Shown here: piece by piece, positions 16,401 to 25,058 of the stretch
How the letters are laid out: every line of letters starts with the position of its first letter
How positions within the stretch are numbered: position 1 is the stretch's first letter
Source of the DNA: Marinilabiliaceae bacterium
GTDB lineage: Bacteria > Bacteroidota > Bacteroidia > Bacteroidales > Marinilabiliaceae
Direction: 5' to 3'
Assembly (NCBI GenBank): GCA_016342595.1
Contig: JAEINY010000040.1
Location: 1-35,375, forward strand
DNA: 35,375 nucleotides
Position numbers and translations under genes: made by a program
Notes under the pieces: model-generated
What the model saw: the letters and a program-made list of their open reading frames with translations, nothing else
Told to the model about the DNA's origin: nothing
The model's database searches: none

Positions 16401-17476
16401 CCGGCTTCTGTGCCAATCAGGAGGATACCTTCGGGTGATACATCAAAGGAACTAACAACGTTATTCGACAGTGAATGCGGGTCAAGGGTATGGATGTAAC
16501 TTGAAAACCGATTGTATTCGGGGTGATAATGGAATAAGCCGCCGGCCCAGGTGCCAATCCAAATACCATGGTGTATGTCTTCAAATATGGAGTAGGTAGA
16601 TGGATGTAGTTGATCATTTTCTATCTTGGTAAAAGTTTCTCCTTTTTTTATATATAGACCGTTATATGTGCCAATCCATAACTGACCTTCATTATCCTTG
16701 GTGATAACCCTAATTTCATGGTTGTGGAGAGGAAAATATTGATTTTCAGTACCCGTATCGGGTTTTCCATGATGGTTATAAATGAGTAATCCATTTTTCG
16801 AATCACCCGTATAAATCGTAGTAGCATCTACAAACAAGTTATTAATACGAATGTTGGTGGATTTGCTAATTTGGATGGTGTGAAATGTTTTTGGATTGAT
16901 TTTAAAAATAGCCCCTTGATTGGTCCCGACCCATAACTGGTCTTGAGGGCCAAAATGCATGACATTTGGTTTTTCATTGTTATGTAGAGGAACCCTGAAA
17001 AGGCGGTGACTCATTTTGTTGAGGATCCCTAGCCCGTTGTTGTCTATGATCCATATATTTCCATCCCCATCTAATGCTAACTGTTTAATGTTTTGCCTGA
17101 TAACATCCTCTTTATCACCAGTGTAATCAAAACGACTAAAATGCCTAGTTTTCCTGTCAAATAGGCATAATCCGATGCGTGTAGCCACCCATACCGTGTT
17201 TGTATGATCAATGAGTACATCTGTTATCACGTTATGGAGAATGGAAGTAGAGTCCTGTGTATTGGAGCTAAAGGATTCAAAGCGTTCTGAGTCGTATTTA
17301 AATAATCCCCGGTTGGTGCCTATCCAGATAAACCCATTTTGATCTTGAGTGATCGTATTGACGGCTTCTGAAGTCAGTCCGGCAAGTGGTGAAACGCGAC
17401 GGATGGAGAAATCAGTTGGCTTCGCCTGCATGAATAGGCAAGTAAAAATTAAAAAAAACATGATGATGTACTTCAT
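13424..17476 (-). CDS. Hybrid two-component system sensor/regulator (HTCS)
   Basis: A 1350-residue single-chain sensor, kinase and regulator typical of Bacteroidota PULs. Signal peptide 1-18. A periplasmic double propeller of two-component-regulator repeats (repeated GxxWIGTxxGL motifs) covers about 25-640. A Y_Y_Y domain lies at about 690-755 and one membrane helix at about 766-788. HisKA contains phospho-accepting H822 in NVSHEFRTPL. The HATPase has NLLSNAFKFTPENG, DTGMGI and GIGLSM boxes. The receiver domain phospho-acceptor is D1138 in VISDVMMPEMDG. A C-terminal AraC-type HTH covers about 1240-1335. HTCS proteins bind unsaturated di- or oligosaccharides in the periplasm and activate their own PUL. 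It is divergent from the PL8 operon and convergent with GH88, and both target promoters carry 20-bp-spaced ACAT sites. Confidence 0.97.
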   Translation of the reverse strand: MKYIIMFFLIFTCLFMQAKPTDFSIRRVSPLAGLTSEAVNTITQDQNGFIWIGTNRGLFKYDSERFESFSSNTQDSTSILHNVITDVLIDHTNTVWVATRIGLCLFDRKTRHFSRFDYTGDKEDVIRQNIKQLALDGDGNIWIIDNNGLGILNKMSHRLFRVPLHNNEKPNVMHFGPQDQLWVGTNQGAIFKINPKTFHTIQISKSTNIRINNLFVDATTIYTGDSKNGLLIYNHHGKPDTGTENQYFPLHNHEIRVITKDNEGQLWIGTYNGLYIKKGETFTKIENDQLHPSTYSIFEDIHHGIWIGTWAGGLFHYHPEYNRFSSYIHTLDPHSLSNNVVSSFDVSPEGILLIGTEAGGMNLFDRQTQSFTPVTVSPQNPKLNIKDQCFDVQNGHWVATNKDGLWYKAAGTTRYTNFKQDGKTGQSLLHNDVYALTPVDSGIWIGTHGGGLHFYHLRQRRMLYPDSLYYGKLHLSNPYIKALYKDTHNYLWIGTVNSLNKVNLKNGTSEVFGYTPGSPIRNDYIYSISQPFPDEVWIGTRISGINIYNHQTDSFTHFNANGLLKKKDVYGIIKDSKSNLWITTNDGLILHDIITNTTRRFTKEDGIQGNWFKPNAIFKDESGTIYFGGTQGFSTIDPNQVKFNKREPQVTINKITINNQTIKYPLVTNNDTVSQEMKLKHFQRTLSFEFTCDNYLVSEKNQYKYRLVNHYDDWIETNGEANVLFTNLDWGHYTFEVKSCNNDGLWCQQPASIQITIPKPFFAQNITILGYLFIIALIIGYIFRIIKKRIRLENMIQEERNQTRQAEALNDLKLKFFTNVSHEFRTPLSLILGPVNTLLKDNSLPPDQQHLIQVVHRNATRMMTLINQLMDLRKLERGKEKLTVSELDLDSFIHERTLNFSTEAKTKNITFTYHKGTKMLLEADSEKLDFMLINLLSNAFKFTPENGNIEIAYYPEISLSYKEEYENSISFGQVPEEENISIIISDTGMGIDQEELKRIFNRFERGKNPRKGSTGIGLSMCLEYTLMHRGQISVYSSPTKGSLFQIILPLKQENILTENVVPASQEWMQPDTPQTTLLEPKSIPPQFDKIILVVEDNTDLRNYIRKILEKNYTVQTAPDGKKALELLLDTHFDLVISDVMMPEMDGMELCQTIKSDMAISHIPVILLTALSSIEHKLKGVTIGADAYVSKPFQDVFLMAQVNNLLVQRQKLSEHFAKTLDTQTGSTSGLDNYFLSKLNKIIEANLTNEELDVEVFTNEIGISRSHLHRKLKSLTNYSTTEYIRTYRLEKALELMKSGEYNINEISYLVGFNTHTYFSRCFKKHFQKSPKEIMKEIQQSTNNQDQSNNTLL

Positions 17477-17547
17477 AGTACTCTTAAAATTATCTAAAAA
17501 AACAAAAAATGCCTTACGCTTGTTGTGAGTTCAAAAAATCGTTCTGT

Positions 17548-17593
17548 CACATATGTTTCATATGTGGTACATGTTATACGAACTCTCAACATG
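17548..17593. promoter_or_regulatory. Candidate HTCS operator in the HTCS/PL8 divergent intergenic region
   Basis: ACAT begins at 17549, 17569 and 17589, the same 20-bp spacing seen upstream of GH88. CACATATG (17548-17555) and CATATGTG (17559-17566) form a perfect inverted repeat with a 3-bp spacer. CATGTT (17570-17575) pairs with AACATG (17588-17593). It lies 72 bp upstream of the HTCS start codon. A weak plus-strand promoter candidate for PL8 (TTTG 17647-17650, then TACGTTTT 17674-17681, spacing 23) lies about 55 bp beyond the array. The remaining sequence up to the PL8 ATG shows no other element. Confidence 0.6.
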
Positions 17594-17759
17594 CGTTTCA
17601 TAATTAAAGACTTGTGTGTAATAATGTCAGCAAATATTCAAATTATTTTGGTCTTAGTAAAGTTATAACAAGATACGTTTTTTAGAAGGTCATTCAAAAG
17701 AAATGATAATCAACATTGATCACAACGTAGCTGTTAATTTATAAATAAGGTTTATCTAA

Positions 17760-20171
17760 ATGAAACAGTCAGGAACAGGTTTAAGTTGGATGGGAAGAAT
17801 GATTACCATTGGTGTACTTTTCTTCATGTGTGGAGCAATTTCTTCAGCTCAATCATACGATTATAATAGTTTAATGGAGCGGATTCGGGTAGATCAACGA
17901 AATGCTGGATTAACCGATAACGTTACAATGGATTCCTGGGTGTCTGCTCAAAATGCCAATGGTAGTTGGGCCGATCTTCAGTATGGTAATTTATCCTCTT
18001 CAGTTACTACAAAGAATAATCATCTTTCTCGTTTGTGGCACCTGGCTGCAATGGCCACAAAAGCGGGGCATTCAAAATACGATGATGCTGCTTATAAAGC
18101 AGCCATAAAAGCGGGGTTAAGCTATTGGTATGGTTCTAATACAGTGGATCCGAACTGGTGGTTCAATAAAATCTATTTTCCGCAAAAATTGGGTGAGATT
18201 CTGATTTTTATGCGTGAATTTACCGATTTTATCCCTGCTGTATCATCAGTAGGAATAGATGAACCCGAGCTTTTATCCATGTTTAGTCCTACCTCTATTA
18301 TTGATATCACTTCACATGGTACAGGTGCTAATGCTATTGATATTGCCCGTCACTATGTGTATCGTGGTATTCTAACTGCAAATAGTAATTTGTTAGAAAA
18401 TACACGTAATCAAGTGGAGTTAATTCTGCTTGAGAATATAAAAGCTGACTTGGTTTATCAAGATCACGGTCCACAAATTCAAATATCCAGTTATGGATGG
18501 GTTTTCTGTGATGGCTTGGTGAAGTTAGCTTCATATTTGGCTGATTCGCCTGCTGCCTTTGATACCAATAGCACTGGTTTTTCGCAGGTACTTCAATTCA
18601 TTCGCGAAACACAAGTTTCCTCTATCCGAGGGCGTTCGTGGGATTTTGGTGTGATGGGACGTGCCGTGAGTCGTCCCAATGCTTTGAATGCAAATTTGAA
18701 TTACCTTCAAAGCCTGGCTGATTTTATTGATCCGGCTAATTCTACGGAGTATCTGAATGCTTTATCTCGTATTAAAGGCAATAGTCCGGCTAATACTAAC
18801 GTGCGTGTGTTTAATAAGCATTACTGGGCATCTGATTATTCGCAGCATGCGCGCCCTGGTTATTTGTTTACGGTTCGCAACACATCCACACGAACCGTGG
18901 AAGCTGAAACGGGTAATGGGGAAAATTTGAAAGCGAACTATTTATCTTACGGTGCTAATTTTTTATCTATCGATGGTGATGAATATACCAATATCATGCC
19001 TGTATGGGACTGGGCTATGGTTCCTGGAACGACCTTCCCACATATTACTATTTTTCCGGCACGCAGCAATTGGGGATTTAATTTTGGTGCTACCACATTT
19101 GTAGGCGGTGTTTCGGATGGCGAATATGGTGCAGCTGTATTGGATTTAGATGAAGCCGGAGTTCAAGCAAAGAAAAGCTGGTTCTTTTTTGAGGATGAAA
19201 TCGTTTGCCTGGGTGCCGGTATCGCTGATAACAGCAACCGTAATGTGCGCACTACCGTTAATCAATGTTGGATGGAAACGCCCTCTTATATTTGTGAAAC
19301 AGGCAGTGTAGCTGAAACCATGAAAAGCGTTAGTTCTTCTACTTATGCGAATGCAAATATAAGGTACATACGTCATGGCAAATTTGGTTATTTCTTTCCG
19401 GAGCAGGGAGATGTAAAGTATACCATGAAATCACAGAGTGGTACTTGGAAATCAATTAACAACAATGGTTCTACAGAGAATCAATCAGGATATGTTTTTT
19501 CCTTATGGGTCGATCATGGTATTAATCCTTCTAATTCCGGGTATAGTTACATTGTAGCTCCTGGTATTGAAACAAAGGAAAAGGCACAAGCTTATGACTT
19601 AAGCGTTATAGAAATTGTTGAGAATAGTACAGCTACTCAGGCTGTATATAAAAAAAATCTGGATATTCTTCAGGTGATTTTTCACCAGGCTGGTACTTTG
19701 GTGCATGGAAACACATCCATTAGCGTAAACCAACCGTGTGCATTAATGTTTAAAAATGGAACATTGGTAACTGTATCTGATCCTACGCAAGTGAATTCGG
19801 TTATTGTAGTGAGCATTGATGTTGATGGTATTGAATACAATAAGATTATATCCTTACCAGTACAAAATGAGGAAAATGGGGCTTCGACCACTGTGGATTT
19901 TCAAATTAGTATTCCATCATCTGTTAAAGACATAAAAAAAGTGGTGGACCTAACTTATTTCCCAAATCCAACCAAAGGGGTGTTGCACATGCTATCAAAG
20001 GAGGATTATCAGTTAATGTATCAGATTAAGGCTTTGAATGGGAGTATAGTACGAAGCGGGCAGTTTGTGAAGGAAACTACCATTGATCTAAGTGATTGTG
20101 CAAGCGGGATCTATATTATTTCCTTAATTGGACAACAAGGGGAGACGACTAAAAAAATTATTAAACACTAA
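17760..20171 (+). CDS. Polysaccharide lyase family 8 with T9SS C-terminal sorting domain
   Basis: An 803-residue secreted lyase. A signal peptide ends at about residue 30. An (alpha/alpha)-toroid N-terminal catalytic domain is followed by beta-sandwich domains. PL8 active-site residues are all visible: N191 in TGANAIDIARHYV, H236 and Y245 in HGPQIQISSYGW (9 residues apart, as in chondroitinase AC), R301 and R305 in GRAVSR, and E408 in GDEYTNIMPVWDW. The last 75 or so residues (DLTYFPNPTKGVL to TTKKIIKH) are a type-A T9SS sorting domain, so the enzyme should be exported by the gliding/Por system and anchored or released outside. PL8 enzymes cleave hyaluronan, chondroitin or xanthan by beta-elimination; the sequence does not settle which. 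It leads a six-gene operon and would supply substrate for GH88. Confidence 0.93.
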   Translation: MKQSGTGLSWMGRMITIGVLFFMCGAISSAQSYDYNSLMERIRVDQRNAGLTDNVTMDSWVSAQNANGSWADLQYGNLSSSVTTKNNHLSRLWHLAAMATKAGHSKYDDAAYKAAIKAGLSYWYGSNTVDPNWWFNKIYFPQKLGEILIFMREFTDFIPAVSSVGIDEPELLSMFSPTSIIDITSHGTGANAIDIARHYVYRGILTANSNLLENTRNQVELILLENIKADLVYQDHGPQIQISSYGWVFCDGLVKLASYLADSPAAFDTNSTGFSQVLQFIRETQVSSIRGRSWDFGVMGRAVSRPNALNANLNYLQSLADFIDPANSTEYLNALSRIKGNSPANTNVRVFNKHYWASDYSQHARPGYLFTVRNTSTRTVEAETGNGENLKANYLSYGANFLSIDGDEYTNIMPVWDWAMVPGTTFPHITIFPARSNWGFNFGATTFVGGVSDGEYGAAVLDLDEAGVQAKKSWFFFEDEIVCLGAGIADNSNRNVRTTVNQCWMETPSYICETGSVAETMKSVSSSTYANANIRYIRHGKFGYFFPEQGDVKYTMKSQSGTWKSINNNGSTENQSGYVFSLWVDHGINPSNSGYSYIVAPGIETKEKAQAYDLSVIEIVENSTATQAVYKKNLDILQVIFHQAGTLVHGNTSISVNQPCALMFKNGTLVTVSDPTQVNSVIVVSIDVDGIEYNKIISLPVQNEENGASTTVDFQISIPSSVKDIKKVVDLTYFPNPTKGVLHMLSKEDYQLMYQIKALNGSIVRSGQFVKETTIDLSDCASGIYIISLIGQQGETTKKIIKH

Positions 20172-20238
20172 TATAGAAGATAAACACACTAGAGTGAGTG
20201 TAGTGGCAAATTTCTAATATTTAAAACTAAATATTAAC

Positions 20239-23200
20239 ATGAATAAAAGAATTTTAGCACCACCATGTTTTATAGGTATCCTGTTACTGTTATTGGTTGG
20301 CATGGGTACGTCTACAGTGTACGGGCAGGAGAGTCAGACGGTATCAGGTGTAGTCGTCGATCAAACGGGTGTTACATTACCCGGTGTCACTGTTTTTGTG
20401 AAGGGCACATCGATTGGTACGATTACCGATTTTAACGGGCAATTTACACTACAGGTGAATACACCCAATGATGTCCTAGTTTTTTCTTTCATTGGTTTTA
20501 TTTCTGTAGAAAAAGGGGCATCGGACAGACAACCTTTTCGCATTGTCATGAGTGAAGATGTACAGTCGCTGGATGAAGTGGTTGTAGTGGGATATGGTAC
20601 CCAGAAGAAGGAGACCGTTACAGGTGCCATCAGTACCATACAAAGTAAAGAAATTGTTAAAGTACCTACTTCTAATTTGAGTACGGCCATTACCGGTAAG
20701 CTGGCCGGAGTGGTCACTATTCAACAATCTGGTCGTCCGGGAGAAGATGCGGCATCTATTTACATCCGGGGTCAATCTACATGGGTTAACTCCAGCCCGT
20801 TAATTATCGTGGATGGGGTGGAACGAGGTAGTTTCTCCGAAATAGATCCCAATGAAGTAGAAAGTATCTCTGTTCTAAAAGATGCCTCTTCAACAGCTGT
20901 TTATGGTGTAAGGGGAGCCAATGGGGTTATTTTAATTACTACAAAAAGAGGGGAAGAAGGAAAGCCTGCTATAAATATATCGGCTAACTGGGGTGCACAA
21001 CGTCCGGTTAATGTTCCCAGGTTTTTAGGGTCCTATGACCATTTGATGTTGCGCAAACAGGCGACTATAAATGATGGAAAAGATCCGGCTAATGATCCCT
21101 TATTGTCGGATGAATCCCTGGAAGGTTTTCGTTTAGGCGAAGATCCGTATCGTTACCCCAACGTCAACTGGTATGATGAAGTGGTTAAATCTGTGGCTTT
21201 ACAACAGAAGTATAACTTCAATGTGGCTGGTGGAACTAAAAAAGTGAAGTATTTTATTTCGATGGGTTACTTTAACCAGGGGGGGATGTTTAAGTATACG
21301 GATACTCATGACCGTTATAGTTCTGATACGGATTATCAGCGTTTTAATTTTCGCTCTAACCTGGATTTGAACATCAATAAATACCAAACATTGAGTGCTA
21401 ATATTAGTGGACGTACTGAAGTTAAAAACGGATTTCCGGATGTGGGAAATATGATGCAAACATTGATTGCAAAAGTACCTTATGTATTTCCTATTTATAA
21501 TCCGGATGGTACTTATGCTGCTGTGCAAGGGCAGGGTAACCCGATTGCAAAGATTGCTAACAGTGGTTACGACAATACCCGGATAAATACCTATGATATT
21601 GTAGGGATTTTAAAAAATGATTTGAGCTTTATTACCGAAGGATTATCATTGGATATGAACTTGTCATTTAACAGCTCTATAGGTTCACTTAAGAAGTACC
21701 GTGAACAAGCAGATACTTACGAATACAATCCTTTTACCGAAACGTATGATCAGGTGACTGAAACTTCGCCATTTACATACAACGGAAAAAAGACAGTAAC
21801 AGCTTATAAGCGGGTGGGAATCCAAATGCGATTGCACCATTCCCGAAAAATCGGAAAGTCAAAAGTAAATACGACCCTGGTGTATAATCAGCAAAATGAT
21901 CAATATACTTATGCAAAACCTTTTATCTTAATGGGATATGCCGGCCGTATGGAGTATGATTACGACAGTAAATACCTGGCTGAAATTAATATTGGCTATA
22001 ATGGGTCTGAAAATTTTGCACCTGGGCACCAGTTTGGCTTGTTTCCAGCTTTCTCGATGGGCTATGTCATCTCACAAGAATCTTTTATGGAATCGTTATC
22101 ACCAGTTGTGAAATTTTTGAAGATAAGAGGTTCGATGGGTCTTGTGGGGAATGATAAAATTGGCGGGAGCCGTTTTCTCTGGCAGGGAATGTATAAGTAT
22201 GTAGGTACACAAAGCCAAAATTTGCAATACTTTGGGTTTGGTACTACCAATCCTTCCAGTTTAGGGGGTATATATGAATCGCGTAGCGAGAACACGGAAC
22301 TTACCTGGGAAACATCTTTAAAACAAAACATTGGCTTAGATGCCCGCTTGTTTAAAGATAACTTGTTTAGCCTATCGATAGATGTATTTAAGGAACGCCG
22401 TAAGGATATCCTGATGCAGGCGCGATCGTTGCCTAACACTACAGGTATTCCTTCGCCCCAATATAACATTGGTGAGGTGAATAACTGGGGCTACGAAATT
22501 GATGTGTCACACCGCAATACCATTGGTGAAGTGGGTTATGCGCTGCAGGGTAATTATAGTTTCGCACGAAATAAGATTATTAACTATGATGATCCATCGG
22601 GTACACCATCCTGGCAAAAGTATGAAGGTAATCGCATTGGTCAGTTCAGAGGCTATCAGGTGTTGGGCTTTTTCCAGTCAGAAGAAGAGATTCAGAATGC
22701 ACCGGACCAATCGACATTGGGAGGGCCTGTTATTCCAGGTGATTTAAGGTATCTGGATGTGAATGAAGATGGTCAGATTGATGATCGCGATAAGGCACCA
22801 ATTGGTTATTCGAAGGTACCAGAGATCATTTATTCACTTTCGCCAGAGATCAGTTGGAAAGGTTTCACGGTGAGTGCTATGTTGCAAGGGGCTGCCAATG
22901 CGTCAGTGTTCTTTACATCCAATGCGGGTTTTGAGTTTGGAGGTGCTGCCGGTGGTGGTCAGGTGACTCAGATCCATCAGGATTATTGGACGCCTGAGAA
23001 TCTCAATGCAGGGTATCCATCTCTCCACTTAAGTCCTCAGCATAGTAATAAAAATCTGAATAACTTCCATCTGAAGTCGGGAAATTACCTGCGATTGCGA
23101 AATCTGCAATTAACTTTTGCATTGCCACCGCAACTGTGTCAGCGGTTTAACTTGTCGGGTGTGAGTATTTCGCTCAGTGGGAACAACCTGAAAACCTGGT

Positions 23201-23298
23201 CTGATATTGATGGATTTGATCCGGAAACAGTGGAAGCGGATGGTGAAGTATATCCTCAGCAGAGTGTATATAGCTTAGGTGTTAACATTAAATTATAA
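20239..23298 (+). CDS. SusC-like TonB-dependent transporter without STN domain (SusC2)
   Basis: A 1019-residue SusC/RagA porin. After the signal peptide (to about residue 29, ending VYGQ) it goes directly into the carboxypeptidase-regulatory-like domain (VSGVVVDQTGVTLPGVTVFV). The canonical LDEVVVVGYGTQKK segment begins at residue 111. The plug domain contains LIIVDGVERG and the AVYGVRGANGVILITTKRG signature. The barrel ends VYSLGVNIKL. Having no STN domain, it should not signal to FecR, consistent with HTCS control. It starts 67 bp after PL8 with no terminator between them and 6 bp before its SusD, so it is the second gene of the PL8 operon. Confidence 0.96.
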   Translation: MNKRILAPPCFIGILLLLLVGMGTSTVYGQESQTVSGVVVDQTGVTLPGVTVFVKGTSIGTITDFNGQFTLQVNTPNDVLVFSFIGFISVEKGASDRQPFRIVMSEDVQSLDEVVVVGYGTQKKETVTGAISTIQSKEIVKVPTSNLSTAITGKLAGVVTIQQSGRPGEDAASIYIRGQSTWVNSSPLIIVDGVERGSFSEIDPNEVESISVLKDASSTAVYGVRGANGVILITTKRGEEGKPAINISANWGAQRPVNVPRFLGSYDHLMLRKQATINDGKDPANDPLLSDESLEGFRLGEDPYRYPNVNWYDEVVKSVALQQKYNFNVAGGTKKVKYFISMGYFNQGGMFKYTDTHDRYSSDTDYQRFNFRSNLDLNINKYQTLSANISGRTEVKNGFPDVGNMMQTLIAKVPYVFPIYNPDGTYAAVQGQGNPIAKIANSGYDNTRINTYDIVGILKNDLSFITEGLSLDMNLSFNSSIGSLKKYREQADTYEYNPFTETYDQVTETSPFTYNGKKTVTAYKRVGIQMRLHHSRKIGKSKVNTTLVYNQQNDQYTYAKPFILMGYAGRMEYDYDSKYLAEINIGYNGSENFAPGHQFGLFPAFSMGYVISQESFMESLSPVVKFLKIRGSMGLVGNDKIGGSRFLWQGMYKYVGTQSQNLQYFGFGTTNPSSLGGIYESRSENTELTWETSLKQNIGLDARLFKDNLFSLSIDVFKERRKDILMQARSLPNTTGIPSPQYNIGEVNNWGYEIDVSHRNTIGEVGYALQGNYSFARNKIINYDDPSGTPSWQKYEGNRIGQFRGYQVLGFFQSEEEIQNAPDQSTLGGPVIPGDLRYLDVNEDGQIDDRDKAPIGYSKVPEIIYSLSPEISWKGFTVSAMLQGAANASVFFTSNAGFEFGGAAGGGQVTQIHQDYWTPENLNAGYPSLHLSPQHSNKNLNNFHLKSGNYLRLRNLQLTFALPPQLCQRFNLSGVSISLSGNNLKTWSDIDGFDPETVEADGEVYPQQSVYSLGVNIKL

Positions 23299-23304
23299 GG
23301 ACAG

Positions 23305-25023
23305 ATGAAAACAAGAAAAATAGTTCAAACTTTGCTTTTTACGTTGGTCTGTGTTCTGCCAATGTCCTGTACTGACTTGTTCGATGAAACACAGCTGGAG
23401 CAAGCTCCGGAGCAGGAGTTGGATTTTGAGAAAGTATTTTCCGATTACCAACAATACCGACAATTTTTAGATTACAGCTACAAATACATGCCAGGGCATT
23501 TAGGTCGTTTATGGAATTCAACGGTGTGTGAGTTGTCCGATGAGGCTGAGGGATTGGGAGTGAATTCCTGTTCATCAGTGTTTAATAATGGGGCCTGGTC
23601 GGGTGCCAAGTTGTCTTATTCCACCCCACAAGGAGCAGCCAATAGCGAGCTCTCCGATTTGTGGGTGGATCTATACAAGGGTATTCGCCAAGTGAATATG
23701 GCCATTGCTCATATCGATCTGGTGCAGAATTTCCCCTCTCAGGAGGTGTATGACCGCTCGCTGGGAGAAGCCTATTTTATCCGGGCTTTCCTTTACTTTG
23801 AATTGGTGAAACGGTGGGGTGGTGTTCCTATTTTCTATAAACCACTGGAGTTAGGAGTCGATAAACTCGATATCCCTCGTAGTTCATATGATGATTGTAT
23901 TGCATTTATTGTGAGTGATTGCGAGCAGGCTACTGAGCTTCTGCTGCTGGAAAATGAAGAGGCCGAAACCGGGCGTGCTACGATTGGTGCTGCTTTGGCA
24001 CTTAAGTCAAGAACACTGTTGTATGCGGCTCGCCCCCTAAATAATCCTACCAATGATGAAAAAAAATGGGAAGCAGCAGCTGCTGCGGCCTGGGAGGTTA
24101 TTAATCTGAATCAATACGCATTGGATCCCGATTATGTGAATCTCTTCTTTCGCCCTGATTTGGGATCTGAAATTATTATGAACCGACCCCGTCCAAAAAT
24201 GAATTTTGAGCAGGGACATACCAATAATTCTAATTTCTGGGTGCGCTTCATTGTTCCACAAGGATATAAAGGCTGGATGGGTACTGCCGTGACCCATACT
24301 TTTGTGAATTTGTTTGAAGATGCCAATGGCTACCCTGTTTCACATAGTGCATCGGTATACAATCTACAGGATCCATACAGTAACCGTGATCCCCGCCTGA
24401 AGAAGACTGTCTTGTATAATGATCGTTTCTGGTATGATCGCAAAACTGAATTTTTTGTGGGCGGATTGGATTATGGGGCTTCCATTGTGAATCCATTGGG
24501 GTATTCCATTGCTAAGTTCTGGCCTGAAGCGCATCAACGCTATAAGGGTACTTCGGCTTATATGAATTATATTTTTTTCCGTTATGCAGAGGTGTTACTG
24601 AATTATGCCGAAGCAGTGAATGAAGCCTATGGACCGGATGGTCGTTATCCGGGTGCCAGTTTAACAGCTCGTGAAGCAACCACTCAAGTACGTCAACGGG
24701 TTGGTCATGTGCCTATTCCTGCAGAGCTTTCATCTGACAAGACCACCATGCGTGAGCGCATCCGGAATGAGCGGGCCATTGAGTTGTGCTTTGAAGAGCA
24801 ACGGTGGTATGATGTGATCAGCTGGAAAAAAGGAACTGTAACTTTTGGAAGTCAAAATCCTATTGAGGGTATGAAAATAACTAAAAATGGCGATGGCTCT
24901 TTTACTTACGAACCATATAAATACGAGGTCCGCATTTTTAAAGAGCACATGCATCGTTACCCGATTCCTAACAGTGAAGTGTATAAGAGTAAGGTGTTAG
25001 AGCAAAACCCAGGCTGGGAGTAA
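23305..25023 (+). CDS. SusD-like glycan-binding lipoprotein (SusD2)
   Basis: A 572-residue SusD/RagB lipoprotein. The lipobox LPMSC places lipidated C22. The TPR-like helical core carries LGEAYFIRAFLYFELVKRWGGVP at about 150-175, and the RERIRNERAIELCFEEQRWYD block lies near 480-500. The C-terminal motif is LEQNPGWE. It is encoded 6 bp after SusC2, as expected for an obligate pair, and would cap that porin on the cell surface. Confidence 0.95.
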   Translation: MKTRKIVQTLLFTLVCVLPMSCTDLFDETQLEQAPEQELDFEKVFSDYQQYRQFLDYSYKYMPGHLGRLWNSTVCELSDEAEGLGVNSCSSVFNNGAWSGAKLSYSTPQGAANSELSDLWVDLYKGIRQVNMAIAHIDLVQNFPSQEVYDRSLGEAYFIRAFLYFELVKRWGGVPIFYKPLELGVDKLDIPRSSYDDCIAFIVSDCEQATELLLLENEEAETGRATIGAALALKSRTLLYAARPLNNPTNDEKKWEAAAAAAWEVINLNQYALDPDYVNLFFRPDLGSEIIMNRPRPKMNFEQGHTNNSNFWVRFIVPQGYKGWMGTAVTHTFVNLFEDANGYPVSHSASVYNLQDPYSNRDPRLKKTVLYNDRFWYDRKTEFFVGGLDYGASIVNPLGYSIAKFWPEAHQRYKGTSAYMNYIFFRYAEVLLNYAEAVNEAYGPDGRYPGASLTAREATTQVRQRVGHVPIPAELSSDKTTMRERIRNERAIELCFEEQRWYDVISWKKGTVTFGSQNPIEGMKITKNGDGSFTYEPYKYEVRIFKEHMHRYPIPNSEVYKSKVLEQNPGWE

Positions 25024-25058
25024 TTATTAGATCCTAAGGCGTTAAAACTGATATCAGA

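Noticed and set aside
22062..22469. 135-codon minus-strand frame inside SusC2
   Set aside because: Antisense shadow of a clear SusC gene with all family blocks intact.
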